From Streptomyces sp. NRRL B-3428 (GTDB lineage Bacteria; Actinomycetota; Actinomycetes; Streptomycetales; Streptomycetaceae), in assembly GCA_000721375.1 (NCBI GenBank), contig JOGW01000002.1:62001-126000 (forward strand): 64,000 nucleotides of DNA. The letters are read 5' to 3'. This document shows, one piece after another, positions 44,405-53,612 of this stretch (position 1 is its first letter; each line of letters starts with the position of its first letter). Position numbers and translations under genes: made by a program. Under the pieces are notes generated by a model. That model made no database searches and was not told the origin of the DNA. It saw only the letters and a program-made list of their open reading frames with translations.

Positions 44405-45127
44405 TCAGGCCTGCGGTACCGCGCACCCGTCAGGACCGCACGCGTCGGCCTCTCCCTCCGGGCCCACCTGGTCGATCAGCTGCAGCGGGGAACGCTCGCC
44501 CCACGCCTGCTGCAGCGCCTGCGTGAACACCTCTGCGGGCTGCCCGCCGGAGACACCGTACTTACGGTCGAGGACGAAGAACGGCACGCCCGTGGCGCCC
44601 AGTTCGGCGGCTTCGCGCTCATCGGCGCGTACGTCGTCGGCGTACGCGTTCTCGTCGGCGAGCACCTCGCGTGCCTCGGTCTCGTCGAGTCCCGCCTCGA
44701 CGGCGAGGGCGATCAGGACCTCCGCGTCGAAGACGGAGCGCTCCTCGGCGAAGTTGGCGCGGTAGGCGAGCGCGAGCAGCTCGTCCTGCCTGCCACGGGC
44801 CTTCGCGAGGTGGAGGAGCCGGTGGATGTCGAAGGTGCTGCCGTGGTCGCGGCCCTCGGTGCGGTAGCCCAGTCCCTCGGCGTGCGCGTTGGAGGCGACG
44901 TGCTCCTCCATGGCGCGGGCCTCTTCGAGGGTGCGGCCGTACTTCTTGGCGAGCATGTCGATCACCGGGGCGGTGTCGCCCTTGGCCCTGGCCGGGTCGA
45001 GCTCGAAGGAACGGTGCACGATCTCGACGTCGTCGCGGTGCGCGAAGGCGGCGAGCCCGTCCTCGAACCGCTTCTTCCCGATGTAGCACCAGGGACAAGC
45101 GATATCCGACCAAATCTCCACGCGCAT
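44405..45127 (-). CDS. DsbA family thiol oxidoreductase (FrnE-like)
   Basis: A 240-residue cytoplasmic thioredoxin-fold protein without a signal peptide: 'VEIWSDIACPWCYIGKKRFE' with the active CPWC at about residues 11-14, then the helical insert and 'GVPFFVLDRKYGVSGGQPAEV' with the cis-Pro after Val. FrnE-like proteins act as cytosolic disulfide oxidoreductases or isomerases in actinomycetes and Deinococcus. Ends with 'DACGPDGCAVPQA', a Cys pair at the C-terminus. Confidence 0.92.
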   Translation of the reverse strand: MRVEIWSDIACPWCYIGKKRFEDGLAAFAHRDDVEIVHRSFELDPARAKGDTAPVIDMLAKKYGRTLEEARAMEEHVASNAHAEGLGYRTEGRDHGSTFDIHRLLHLAKARGRQDELLALAYRANFAEERSVFDAEVLIALAVEAGLDETEAREVLADENAYADDVRADEREAAELGATGVPFFVLDRKYGVSGGQPAEVFTQALQQAWGERSPLQLIDQVGPEGEADACGPDGCAVPQA

Positions 45128-45200
45128 GCTGTTTCTCCAGGTCAGGGACTGCTCAGGCGTTTAGGTGAACATTGAACCGGAGCAGTTCATTCCCTGGGCC

Positions 45201-46172
45201 TCAGGCCACCCCGAGCCGGCTGAACTGCGCCCGGTAGGCACTCGGCGTCAGCCCGGTCCTGCGGACCACGTGCTGTCGCAGCGAATCCGCCGTTCCCAGA
45301 CCGCAGGCCCGTGCCACCTGGTCCATCGGCAGTGTGGTGGTCTCCAGGAGCTCCTTGGCGCGCTCGATGCGCTGGTGAAGGAGCCACTGCAGCGGGCTCA
45401 CGCCCGACTCCGCGTGGAAGCGGCGGGTGAGCGTGCGGACGCTGACGCCCGCGTGCCGGGCCAGATCGGTCAGGGTCAGCGGTTCGTCCAGGCGCCGCAT
45501 CGCCCAGCCTCGGGTGTCGGCGCAGGCATGGCCTCGCTCGGGCGGCAGCGGAGTCTGCGTGAACTGGGTCTGCCCGCCCGGACGGACCGGCGCCACCAGG
45601 GCGAGCCGGGCGACGGTGTTGGCCGCGGCGGCTCCGTAGTCGGTACGGATCATGTGCAGGCACAGGTCGATCCCGGCCGCGTACCCGGACGAGGTCATGA
45701 CCTGGCCGTCCTGCACGTAGAGGACGTCGCCCTGCACGTCGAGCGCGGGGTAGCGCTCGCGCAGCTCCTCGGTGAGCTGCCAGTACGTGGTGGCCGAGCG
45801 GCCTTCGAGCAGTCCGGCCTCGGCGAGCACGAAGGCGCCGCTGCAGATCGAGGCGATACGCAGACCTCGCGCCGCCACCTCGCGCACGGCCTCGACCGTG
45901 CGCGGATCGGGCAGATAGCGGTGACCGGTGCCGGCGATCAGGACCGTGTCGGCCTCGTCGAGGGCGTCGAGACCGCGCGGCACCTCAAGGGTGAGGCCGC
46001 CGGTGGTGGTGATGGGGCCGGGTTCCGGGGTGCAGACGGTGACCTCGTAGCCGGGAACCCCGTCGATCTCGACCTTCTCGAAGAGCATCTCGGGGATCGC
46101 GAGATTGAACATCGAGACGAGTGAGGGGGCGATGACGACGATCCGGTGTGCCCCGGTGTGCGGCTTCCTCAT
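45201..46172 (-). CDS. GlxA family AraC-type transcriptional regulator
   Basis: A 323-residue regulator: an N-terminal DJ-1/PfpI-like domain ('VVIAPSLVSMFNLAIPEML', 'IASICSGAFVLAEAGLL' with the Cys of the nucleophile elbow) and a C-terminal AraC domain with two helix-turn-helix motifs ('TLTDLARHAGVSVRTLTRRF', 'MDQVARACGLGTADSLRQHV'). The start ATG 46172 is 70 bases from the divergent MFS gene, so it probably controls that efflux gene and itself. The inducer is unknown. Confidence 0.92.
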   Translation of the reverse strand: MRKPHTGAHRIVVIAPSLVSMFNLAIPEMLFEKVEIDGVPGYEVTVCTPEPGPITTTGGLTLEVPRGLDALDEADTVLIAGTGHRYLPDPRTVEAVREVAARGLRIASICSGAFVLAEAGLLEGRSATTYWQLTEELRERYPALDVQGDVLYVQDGQVMTSSGYAAGIDLCLHMIRTDYGAAAANTVARLALVAPVRPGGQTQFTQTPLPPERGHACADTRGWAMRRLDEPLTLTDLARHAGVSVRTLTRRFHAESGVSPLQWLLHQRIERAKELLETTTLPMDQVARACGLGTADSLRQHVVRRTGLTPSAYRAQFSRLGVA

Positions 46173-46242
46173 GGCCAGAACCTCCGGATCCCTGGCAATC
46201 AAGCCACTACTGTACGCCGCGAATGATCGCCAAGGTAGGCAC

Positions 46243-47628
46243 ATGGCCCTCCAGACCTCTCAGCCCACCGCCCCCACCGGGGCCCAACCGCCCACCCCGG
46301 TAAGCCCCGAGCGCCCCCACTCCCCCGCGCTCACCCTGCTCGCCGCCCTGCTCGGCTTCTTCCTGATCACGCTCGACGTCTCCGTGGTCAATGTGGCCCT
46401 GCCCTCGATGGCCGACTCGCTCGGCGCCGGCATGACCGGCCTCCAGTGGGTGGTGGACTCGTACACCCTGGCCCTGGCCGCCCTGATGCTCTCGACGGGA
46501 GCCTTCGCGGACCGGATCGGTGCGACGAAGGCGTACGGGATCGGGGTCGCGCTCTTCACGGCGGCCTCCGTCGCCTGCGGTCTGGCCCCGAATCTGGCCA
46601 CGCTGACCGGGGCCCGGGTGCTGCAGGGCATCGGGGCCGCGATCGTGCTGCCGGCCTCACTCGCCCTGGTGCGGCGGGCCTTCCCTGACGCGGCTCAGCG
46701 CGCCCGCGCCGTCGCGGCCTGGGCCGCGGGCGGTTCGGCGGCGACGGCGTTCGGGCCGGTGGCGGGCGGCGCCCTGACCACGGTCTGGGACTGGCGCGGG
46801 ATCTTCTTCATCAACGTGCCGTTCGGGCTGCTCGCGCTCGCCCTCCTGCTGCGCGCCCCGCGCTTCGAGCGCCGCCGCACCCCGCTCGACCTGCCCGGCC
46901 AGCTGAGCGCGGCCGTGGCACTCACCGCGCTGGCCTTCGCGGTGATCGAGCGCGGCACGGTGGGCCTGGTCGCCGCCGGGGTGTCCGTGGTCGCCGCGGT
47001 GGTGTTCGTCCGCGTCGAGCGACGCCAGGAGCATCCGGTGGTGCCGCTGGGCCTGTTCCGCAACCGCACGGTCGCGGTGATGGTGGCGACGGGCGCGGCG
47101 GTGAGCGTCGGCTTCTACGGGATCGTCTTCGTCTTCAGCCTCTTCTTCCAGCAGGTGCAGGGGCGTTCGGCGCTGGCGGCCGGGCTGATGTTCCTGCCGA
47201 TGACGGGTCTGATCGCGATCACGAACATCGTCTCGGGCAAGCTCGCGAGCCGCCACGGGCCGCGCCTGCCGATGCTGATCGGTCAACCGCTCGCGGTGGT
47301 CGGCCTGTTGCTGCTGCTCCTGGTGCGCGCGGACAGCTCGACGCTGATGCTCGCGCTGCTCCTCGTACCGCTCGCGGTGGGCTCCGCGCTCACCGTGCCG
47401 CCGCTGACGGCCGCGATCCTGGACGCGGTACCGGCCGAGCGGGCGGGTCTCGCGGCGGGCGTTCTGAACTCGGGACGTCAGGTGGCGGGAGCGCTCAGCG
47501 TGGCCGGGTTCGGGGTGCTGATCTCGGGGCCGTTCGTGACGGGGTTGCACATGAGCGTGCTGATCGCGGCGGTGTTCCTCGCGGGAACGGCCACGGCGAC
47601 GGCATTGCTGCCGGGCCGTGGCCGCTGA
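46243..47628 (+). CDS. MFS drug efflux transporter, DHA2 type
   Basis: A 461-residue membrane protein with 14 likely helices. Motif 'LDVSVVNVALPSM' (helix 1, motif D1), 'WVVDSYTLALAALML', 'DRIGATKAYGIGVALF' (motif A) and 'GPVAGGALTTVWDWRGIFFINVPFG' (motif C region, shown in part) assign it to the DHA2/EmrB-QacA group of proton-driven drug exporters. ATG 46243 is 70 bases from the divergent GlxA-type regulator. Substrate unknown. Confidence 0.92.
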   Translation: MALQTSQPTAPTGAQPPTPVSPERPHSPALTLLAALLGFFLITLDVSVVNVALPSMADSLGAGMTGLQWVVDSYTLALAALMLSTGAFADRIGATKAYGIGVALFTAASVACGLAPNLATLTGARVLQGIGAAIVLPASLALVRRAFPDAAQRARAVAAWAAGGSAATAFGPVAGGALTTVWDWRGIFFINVPFGLLALALLLRAPRFERRRTPLDLPGQLSAAVALTALAFAVIERGTVGLVAAGVSVVAAVVFVRVERRQEHPVVPLGLFRNRTVAVMVATGAAVSVGFYGIVFVFSLFFQQVQGRSALAAGLMFLPMTGLIAITNIVSGKLASRHGPRLPMLIGQPLAVVGLLLLLLVRADSSTLMLALLLVPLAVGSALTVPPLTAAILDAVPAERAGLAAGVLNSGRQVAGALSVAGFGVLISGPFVTGLHMSVLIAAVFLAGTATATALLPGRGR

Positions 47629-47690
47629 GTGCCGAGCGCTGCGTGCTGCGTGCTGCGTGCTGAGCGCTGCGTGCTGAGCGCTGCGCGCCG
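47629..47690. repeat. GCTGCGTGCT-type short tandem repeat
   Basis: Directly after the MFS stop come repeated GCGTGCT, GCTGCGTGCT and GAGCGCTGCGTGCT units (about five GCGTGCT copies with interspersed GAGCGCT). The stretch fills the gap between two convergent genes. Confidence 0.7.
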
Positions 47691-47695
47691 GAAGT

Positions 47696-48298
47696 TCAGG
47701 ACCCGTCGCGCAGGTCCTCCGGGAAGCCCTCCAGGAACTCGATCCCGTCGAATACCGCTGCGCACCCCTCGCCGACCGGTGCCTGCACCAGGAACCCCAC
47801 CCGGATCTCCCCGGCGGGCCGGTCGTCCGCGAGGGCGAAGTGGCGCACGAAGGTCCACTGCTTACCGTCGAGCGAGGCGTGGAAGGCGTATGCGGTGCCG
47901 GTGCGGCTGATGCGCAGCCACACCGAATCCCCGTCCACCGTGAAGGAGTTGGCGTCGTCCGAGCGACCGCGGGTGACCACCGAGCAGATCGTCGGCTCGG
48001 CGGGCGAACGCTCGAGGCACAGCTTGGCCCACTCGCGCTCACCCGCCTCCACGTAGAGCACACCCGCGTCGAAGTCCCCGGTGAACCCCACCGTCACCCG
48101 CGCGCTCAGCCGGAAGTCCCCTGTGGGGACGCCCAGGAGCCGGGGCGCGTCCGACGCGAGGTCGAGCGAGTCACCGGTCGGCGGTACGAAGCGGTCCTGG
48201 CGCGGACCCGCCGCACCGCTGAGCACTCCGCCCTCGTACCGCCACGAGCCCTCTGGCCCCACCGGTGCCACCGGGAAGGGGAGTTCGGGGAGCTGCAT
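47696..48298 (-). CDS. DUF1349 family protein (concanavalin-like fold)
   Basis: A 200-residue beta-rich protein: 'TGDFRLSARVTVGFTGDFDAGVLYV', 'WAKLCLERSP', 'WLRISRTGTAYAFHASLDG' and 'RVGFLVQAPVGEGCAAVFDGIE' (each in part) form the jelly-roll DUF1349 pattern found in glucanase-like and regulator proteins. No signal peptide. It lies two bases beyond the stop of the aldehyde dehydrogenase gene, in the same direction, so it is cotranscribed with it and may act in sugar-acid handling. Confidence 0.9.
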   Translation of the reverse strand: MQLPELPFPVAPVGPEGSWRYEGGVLSGAAGPRQDRFVPPTGDSLDLASDAPRLLGVPTGDFRLSARVTVGFTGDFDAGVLYVEAGEREWAKLCLERSPAEPTICSVVTRGRSDDANSFTVDGDSVWLRISRTGTAYAFHASLDGKQWTFVRHFALADDRPAGEIRVGFLVQAPVGEGCAAVFDGIEFLEGFPEDLRDGS

Positions 48299-48300
48299 GA

Positions 48301-49848
48301 TCAGCCGTTCTCCTTGCCGCTCTCACGCCGGCCGTCCACGCGGCGCGGCAGCCCCAGCGGGTTGTCGTCGCGGAGCTCCGGCGGGAGCAGTGCTTCGGGG
48401 GTGGTCTGGTAGGAGACCGGGCGCAGCCAGCGCTCGATCGCCGTGCCGCCCACAGAAGTCGAGGTCGAGGTGGTGGCCGGGTACGGGCCGCCGTGGTGCT
48501 GGGCGGGGGCGACGGCGACGCCGGTCGGCCAGCCGTTGACCAGGACGCGGCCCGCGAGCGGGGTCAGCTCGGCGAGGATCTCGGCGCCGCGGCCCTCACC
48601 CGCGGCCTCGCCGGCCGAGAGCTGGACGGTGGCGGTGAGGTTGCCGGGCAGGCGCGACAGGACGGCGGTGATCTCGTCGGCGCTCTCGTACCGGGCGACG
48701 ACGGTGACCGGGCCGAAGCACTCCTCGAGGAGCAGGTCGTGCGCGCCGCCCTCGGTGGCGAGGCGCGCGGCCGGAACGGTGAGGAAGCCGGGGCTGACGG
48801 TGTGCTCGCCGCCCGCGCCGGGGGTCACCGGGGCGTCCACGTCCGGGAGTTCGATGCGCTCGGCGACACCGGCGACGAAGTTGTCGCGCATCCGGTGGTC
48901 GAGCAGCACACCGGCGGCGGTGTCGCTCACGGCGGCCGTGAGCGACTTGACCAGACTGTCACCCGCCTCGCCGTGCGGCGCGAAGACCAGGCCCGGCTTG
49001 ACGCAGAACTGGCCGACGCCCAGGGTCATGGACCCGGCCAGTCCCGAGCCGATCGCCTCGGGACGCTCGGCCGCGGCGGCCTCGGTGATCACGACCGGGT
49101 TCAGCGAACCCAGCTCGCCGTGGAACGGGATCGGCACCGGACGGGCAGCGGCCGCGTCGAAGAGCGCGCGCCCGCCGCGTACCGAACCGGTGAACCCGGC
49201 GGCCGTGACAAGGGGGTGCTTGACGAGCTCGACGCCCGCCTCGAAGCCGTGCACCAGACCGAGCACGCCCTCCGGGATGCCGTGCTGAGCCCCGGCCCGG
49301 CGGATCACGGAGGCGACCAGCTCGGAGGTGGCGGGGTGGTCGGGGTGCGCCTTGACGACGACCGGGCAGCCGGCCGCGAGCGCGCTCGCGGTGTCGCCGC
49401 CGGGGACGGAGAAGGCGAACGGGAAGTTCGAGGCGGAGTAGACCGCGACGACGCCAAGCGGAATCTTGTACCGGCGCAGGTCCGGGATCGGCGGTGTCGC
49501 CGCGCTGTCCGGGTGGTCGATCATGACGTCGAGGAAGGAACCCTCCTCGACGACGTCCGCGAAGGCCCTCAACTGGAAGCAGGTACGGGCGAGTTCACCG
49601 GTGAGCCGGACCGGCCCGAGCGCGGTCTCCGCGTCGGCGGCCTCGACCAGGTGGTCCTTGGCCTCGTGGAGCAGATCGGCGGCGGTGCGCAGGAAGGCGG
49701 CGCGTACGGCGCGATCGGCGAGCGCTCCCCGTACGGAATGAGCCGCTCGGACCGCTTGGTCCACTTCCTGGGCTGTGGCCTCGACCGCAACCTGCTCACG
49801 CGGCTTCCCGTTACGGGGGTCGACGCTCCAGACTTGTGCTGCTGCCAC
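48301..49848 (-). CDS. Aldehyde dehydrogenase, 2-ketoglutarate-semialdehyde type
   Basis: A 515-residue NAD(P)-dependent aldehyde dehydrogenase. 'FPFAFSVPGGDTASALAAG' (cofactor site region), catalytic Glu in 'FHGELGSLNPVVI' and nucleophile Cys in 'LGVGQFCVKPGLVFAP' are those of ketoglutarate semialdehyde dehydrogenases, rather than the usual GQxCxA form. The enzyme would convert 2,5-dioxopentanoate, the product of KdgD, to 2-oxoglutarate. GTG 49848 has GGAAGGA six bases upstream. It is divergent from an IclR gene. Confidence 0.9.
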   Translation of the reverse strand: MAAAQVWSVDPRNGKPREQVAVEATAQEVDQAVRAAHSVRGALADRAVRAAFLRTAADLLHEAKDHLVEAADAETALGPVRLTGELARTCFQLRAFADVVEEGSFLDVMIDHPDSAATPPIPDLRRYKIPLGVVAVYSASNFPFAFSVPGGDTASALAAGCPVVVKAHPDHPATSELVASVIRRAGAQHGIPEGVLGLVHGFEAGVELVKHPLVTAAGFTGSVRGGRALFDAAAARPVPIPFHGELGSLNPVVITEAAAAERPEAIGSGLAGSMTLGVGQFCVKPGLVFAPHGEAGDSLVKSLTAAVSDTAAGVLLDHRMRDNFVAGVAERIELPDVDAPVTPGAGGEHTVSPGFLTVPAARLATEGGAHDLLLEECFGPVTVVARYESADEITAVLSRLPGNLTATVQLSAGEAAGEGRGAEILAELTPLAGRVLVNGWPTGVAVAPAQHHGGPYPATTSTSTSVGGTAIERWLRPVSYQTTPEALLPPELRDDNPLGLPRRVDGRRESGKENG

Positions 49849-49885
49849 GGCCGGTCCTTCCAAAGGTCTGTCCGCCTACCAGGCT

Positions 49886-49901
49886 GTTCGATATGCTGAA
49901 C
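49886..49901. promoter_or_regulatory. Candidate IclR-type operator between ALDH and regulator
   Basis: GTTCGATATGCTGAAC is a 16-bp partial palindrome with GTTC/GAAC ends. It is located in the 114-base gap between the divergent ALDH and IclR genes. A similar CTGAAC half-site occurs before kdgD (62448-62453). Predicted by eye only. Confidence 0.35.
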
Positions 49902-49962
49902 GCCGTCTCCACATGTGAATCGCTTGGAGGCTATGCGTAGGCGAACGAAGGGGTCAAGGGCG

Positions 49963-50736
49963 ATGTCGACAGCCGACACCGGCGGTGGTGCGCAGGTCAA
50001 GTCCGCTGTGCGGACTGTGGAATTGCTCGAGTATTTCGCCGGACGTCCCGGTATGCACTCGCTCGCGGCGGTCCAGGAAGCCGTGGGATACCCCAAGTCC
50101 AGCCTCTACATGCTGCTTCGCACCCTGGTGGAGCTCGGCTGGGTGGAGACGGACGCGACCGGTACGCGGTACGGCATCGGCGTACGCGCCCTGCTGGTCG
50201 GCACCTCGTACATCGACGGCGACGAGGTGGTGGCCGCGGCCCGCCCCACGCTCGACCGGCTCTCCGACGACACCACGGAGACCATCCACCTCGCGCGCCT
50301 CGACGGGGTGAACGTCGTCTATCTGGCCACCCGCCAGTCCCAGCACTACCTGCGCCCCTTCACGCGCGTGGGCCGCCGGCTGCCCGCGCACTCCACCTCG
50401 CTCGGCAAGGCGCTGCTCGCGACCCACACCGACGAGCAGGTGCGCAAGATGCTCCCCGAGACTCTCGCGCCGCTCACCGAGCACACGATCACCGACCGCG
50501 AACAGCTGATCGAGGAGCTGCACCAGATCCGCGAACAGGGCATCGCCGTGGACCGCGAGGAGAACACCCTCGGTCTGCGGTGCTTCGGTGTCGCCGTCCC
50601 GTATCGCACCCCGGCGCGTGACGCGATCAGCTGCTCCGTGCCGGTGGCCCGGCTCACCCCCGCCCATGAACAGATGATCAAGGACGCTCTGTTCGACGCT
50701 CGCGACCGGCTCACGCTGGCCACCCGGAGGCTCTGA
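49963..50736 (+). CDS. IclR family transcriptional regulator
   Basis: A 257-residue regulator: an N-terminal winged helix ('VKSAVRTVELLEYFAGRP' and 'AVGYPKSSLYMLLRTLVELGW') and a C-terminal effector-binding GAF-like IclR domain ('RVGRRLPAHSTSLGKALLA', 'LGLRCFGVAVPYRTP'). The start at 49963 has AAGGGG nine bases upstream; ATG 49933 has GGAGG too close and would add ten residues. Divergent from the aldehyde dehydrogenase, so it probably senses a uronate or aldarate intermediate. It overlaps the GNAT gene by one base. Confidence 0.92.
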   Translation: MSTADTGGGAQVKSAVRTVELLEYFAGRPGMHSLAAVQEAVGYPKSSLYMLLRTLVELGWVETDATGTRYGIGVRALLVGTSYIDGDEVVAAARPTLDRLSDDTTETIHLARLDGVNVVYLATRQSQHYLRPFTRVGRRLPAHSTSLGKALLATHTDEQVRKMLPETLAPLTEHTITDREQLIEELHQIREQGIAVDREENTLGLRCFGVAVPYRTPARDAISCSVPVARLTPAHEQMIKDALFDARDRLTLATRRL

Positions 50737-51215
50737 TGGACTCGGCTCTCGACCTGGCCCTGAGGCCCGTTCACACCAGCGATCTGCCGGTCTTCTTCCG
50801 GCAGACCAACGACCCGGAGTCCATGCGTACGGCCGCGTTCGTCTCGCCGAAGTCGGCGGACTGGGACCAGTTCGCCGCGCACTGGGAGCGCATCTGCGGT
50901 GAGCACCATGTGCGCACCGTGCTGCTCGACGGCGATGTGGTCGGCAGCGCGGCCGTCTACGGCGAGCCGGGCGAGCTCGAGGTCACGTACTGGATCGACC
51001 GCGCGTACTGGGGCCGGGGGGTGGCCACCGCGGCGCTGCGTCTGCTGATCGAAGAGGTCACCGAACGTCCGCTGCACGCACGCGCCGCCGCCGACAACAA
51101 GGGCTCGATCCGCGTCCTGGAGAAGTGCGGCTTCGTGGTGACCGGGCACGACAGCGGCTTCGCGCATGCGCGGGGTGAGGAGATCGACGAAGTGGTGCTG
51201 CGGCTGGCGGGCTGA
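50736..51215 (+). CDS. GNAT family N-acetyltransferase
   Basis: A 159-residue acetyltransferase of the RimJ/RimL subgroup: 'LALRPVHTSDLPVFFRQTND' at the start, 'VTYWIDRAYWGRGVATAALRLL' containing the acetyl-CoA loop, and 'ARAAADNKGSIRVLEKCGF'. The start overlaps the IclR stop (TGATG), so it is made with the regulator. Substrate unknown. Confidence 0.92.
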   Translation: MDSALDLALRPVHTSDLPVFFRQTNDPESMRTAAFVSPKSADWDQFAAHWERICGEHHVRTVLLDGDVVGSAAVYGEPGELEVTYWIDRAYWGRGVATAALRLLIEEVTERPLHARAAADNKGSIRVLEKCGFVVTGHDSGFAHARGEEIDEVVLRLAG

Positions 51216-51231
51216 GCGCACCCGGCCGACG

Positions 51232-51290
51232 GGGCTCCGCCACCTGCACCCCCGGATGCGGAGCCCGCCTCCCCCACACGGCGGAGGCGG
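51232..51290 (+). terminator. Two tandem hairpins after the GNAT gene
   Basis: First hairpin 51232-51240 with 51258-51266 (GGGCTCCGC, 9 bp); second 51265-51272 with 51283-51290 (CCGCCTCC, 8 bp). Together they end the IclR-GNAT transcript before the next operon. Confidence 0.7.
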
Positions 51291-51342
51291 ATCCTCACCG
51301 CGCAGGACGTGACGTACCCGGTCGCGGCGGGACCTTGGTCAC

Positions 51343-52326
51343 ATGGACACGACACAGCTCGCCCACCCGCCGCTCCCCCTCTCGCCCGCCCGCAGGATCC
51401 TGCGCCTCGTCGCGATCGTCTCCTGCCTCCCGTATCTGACCCTCAAGGTCGCCTGGATCTTCAGCGCCCGTATCGGCATCCCCGACGGCAGTTCGCTCCT
51501 TGACCACCGCGCCACGATGGTGGTCGCCAACAGCGTCACCGTCCTCATGGACGCCTGTGTGATCGCGCTCGCCCTGCTCCTCACCCGGCCCTGGGGCCTG
51601 CGGGTGCGGGCCTGGCTGCTGCTCGTGCCGGTGTGGGTGGCGAGCGGGCTGCTCGCGCCGATCATGACCGGGTTCCCGGTGCAGCTCATCGTCAAGGCGC
51701 TCGGCGGTGAGGTGCAGACGCAGTCCGCCTCGGAGCCGTTCCTCGACGAGTGGGTCTTCGGAGTGGTGTACGGCGGGTTCATCCTCCAAGGGATCGCGCT
51801 GGGCGGCCTGTTCGCGGTGTATGCGGGGCAGCGATGGGGGCATGTGTGGCGCGGGCGCGTCGGCGACCGGCACGTCGCCGGCAAGCCGCTCGCGGTCGCC
51901 GCCGCCGTGGTGGCCCTGCTTCCCGTCACCGTCCATCTGATGTGGGCCTTCGGCTCGACCGAGGGTCTGAGCGCGGACGCCGTCCGTGACCGCGCCACCG
52001 ACACGGCCGCCCTCGACGCCCTGGCCGCCCTGTTCCCGCTGACCGCGGCGGCCGCCGCCCTGGTACTCGCCTTCCGTTTCCGCCCCCGGCTGCCGCTCGC
52101 CGTCCCGCTGGCGCTCGCCTGGGTCGGCTCGGGCGCGACCGCCTGCTGGGGAGCCTGGCTGACGCTCGGCTCGCTCGCCGCCGGGGACATCGACGAGCGC
52201 CCCTCCGCACTGGTCTTCCTGACCTACGCTGGGCAGATGATCACCGGGATGCTCGTGATGGCCCTCGCAGTGCGCCTGTTCCGCGCCCGCGCGGCCACGA
52301 CCGCCCCCTCCCCCGTCCTCGTATGA
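51343..52326 (+). CDS. Multi-pass membrane protein of a two-component system operon
   Basis: A 327-residue protein with about eight hydrophobic helices (for example 'ILRLVAIVSCLPYLTLKVAW', 'SVTVLMDACVIALALLLT', 'PLAVPLALAWVGSGATACWG'). Short loops, no recognised catalytic or transport motif. Its stop overlaps the histidine kinase start by four bases, so it is the first gene of a three-gene operon. It may be the sensory membrane partner of the kinase, or a target of it; this is inference from coupling. Confidence 0.85.
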   Translation: MDTTQLAHPPLPLSPARRILRLVAIVSCLPYLTLKVAWIFSARIGIPDGSSLLDHRATMVVANSVTVLMDACVIALALLLTRPWGLRVRAWLLLVPVWVASGLLAPIMTGFPVQLIVKALGGEVQTQSASEPFLDEWVFGVVYGGFILQGIALGGLFAVYAGQRWGHVWRGRVGDRHVAGKPLAVAAAVVALLPVTVHLMWAFGSTEGLSADAVRDRATDTAALDALAALFPLTAAAAALVLAFRFRPRLPLAVPLALAWVGSGATACWGAWLTLGSLAAGDIDERPSALVFLTYAGQMITGMLVMALAVRLFRARAATTAPSPVLV

Positions 52327-53612
52327 ACCTGCGCGCACCCGCCAGGGCGCTGCTCGGCCGGACGGCCCGCCTCAGATGGGTCCATCTGGTCCTGGGCGGC
52401 GCCCTGTTGATGCCCTTCTGGCTGGTGGCCGGCCTGGTGGCGCTGCCCCTCCTGCACGGTGGCTCCCACCTGTTCAGCGGTTCGGTGCCGGCCCAGTTCG
52501 CGGCGTACGTCCTCGCACTGCCGCTGGCCGCCGTCGCGGGGCTCTTCCCGCTCATGCGGCCGCTGTCGGTGGCGATGGCGCGGGCGCTGTCCGGGGTGGC
52601 CGCGGACCGGTTCGCGGACGGTCCGGCGCACGGCCCTGCCGCCCGGCGGCGCACCGCCGCCTGGTTCACGCTGCACCTCGGGGTCGGCGCGCTGCTCAGC
52701 GGGATGATGCTGGCCCTGCCCCCGTTCGCCGTGTCGGTGATGCTGCTGCCGATCGACGGCGTACGGGAGTGGCTGCGGCTGCCCGCGTCGTTCGACAGCA
52801 CGTGGGTGACCGTCCTCGCCCCGTTCGCGGGCCTCGCGATGCTGCTCTCGCTCGCGGCCTGCGCGTCGGCGGCGGGTGCGCTGCTCGCCCGGTACGCGCC
52901 CGACCTGCTCGGCCCCACGCCGACCGACCGGCTCGCCGCGGCGGAGGCGCGCGCCGCCGAACTGGCCATCCGCAACCGGCTCGCGCGCGAGCTGCACGAC
53001 TCGGTGGGCCATGCGCTCAGCGCCGTGACGCTGCAGGCGGCCGCGGCCCGCCGGCTGCTCGACAGCGACCCCGGTTTCGTACGGGAGGCGCTGGCCGCCA
53101 TCGAGGACACCACGCGCCGCACGGTCGGTGAACTCGACGCCGTTCTCGGTCTGTTGCGCGAGGGCGACGAGGCGGCGGGCGGCGACGCGTCGGCCGCGGC
53201 ACCCGCGCCCACGCTCGCCGGGGATCTGGACGGACTGCTCACGCGCACCCGGGCCACCGGGACGCCCGTGGACGCGTCGATCGAGAGCGAGGTGGCGAAA
53301 CTGCCCGCGCTGGTGTCGCGCGAGGCGTACCGGATCGTGCAGGAAGGTCTCGCCAACTCGCTGCGGCACGGCGGCAGTTCACCGGACGAGCCGATTACGC
53401 TGCGGATCACCGAGACCGACGACATGGTGGAGATCGCGATGGAGAACCGGCTGCGGTCCGCTGCCGCCCCCACCCGCCCGGGCGGCGGCAGCGGACTCAA
53501 GGGCATCGCCGACCGCGCCCGGCTGCTCGGCGGCACCTGTACGGCCGGACCCGACGACGGCCGCTGGCGTCTTGCCGTGCGGCTGCCTCTGGCGACGGGC
53601 GGCCCCCGGTGA
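52323..53612 (+). CDS. Sensor histidine kinase, HisKA_3 (NarL/LiaS-like) type
   Basis: A 429-residue membrane kinase. Four helices or so in the first 200 residues, then the H-box 'NRLARELHDSVGHALSAVTL' with phospho-acceptor His near residue 226, and a HATPase domain with 'LANSLRHGG' (N-box) and 'GGGSGLKGIADRARLLGG' (G-box). No extracytoplasmic sensor domain is seen, as in intramembrane-sensing kinases. Overlaps both neighbours by four bases; partner of the LuxR-type regulator that follows. Confidence 0.94.
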   Translation: MNLRAPARALLGRTARLRWVHLVLGGALLMPFWLVAGLVALPLLHGGSHLFSGSVPAQFAAYVLALPLAAVAGLFPLMRPLSVAMARALSGVAADRFADGPAHGPAARRRTAAWFTLHLGVGALLSGMMLALPPFAVSVMLLPIDGVREWLRLPASFDSTWVTVLAPFAGLAMLLSLAACASAAGALLARYAPDLLGPTPTDRLAAAEARAAELAIRNRLARELHDSVGHALSAVTLQAAAARRLLDSDPGFVREALAAIEDTTRRTVGELDAVLGLLREGDEAAGGDASAAAPAPTLAGDLDGLLTRTRATGTPVDASIESEVAKLPALVSREAYRIVQEGLANSLRHGGSSPDEPITLRITETDDMVEIAMENRLRSAAAPTRPGGGSGLKGIADRARLLGGTCTAGPDDGRWRLAVRLPLATGGPR

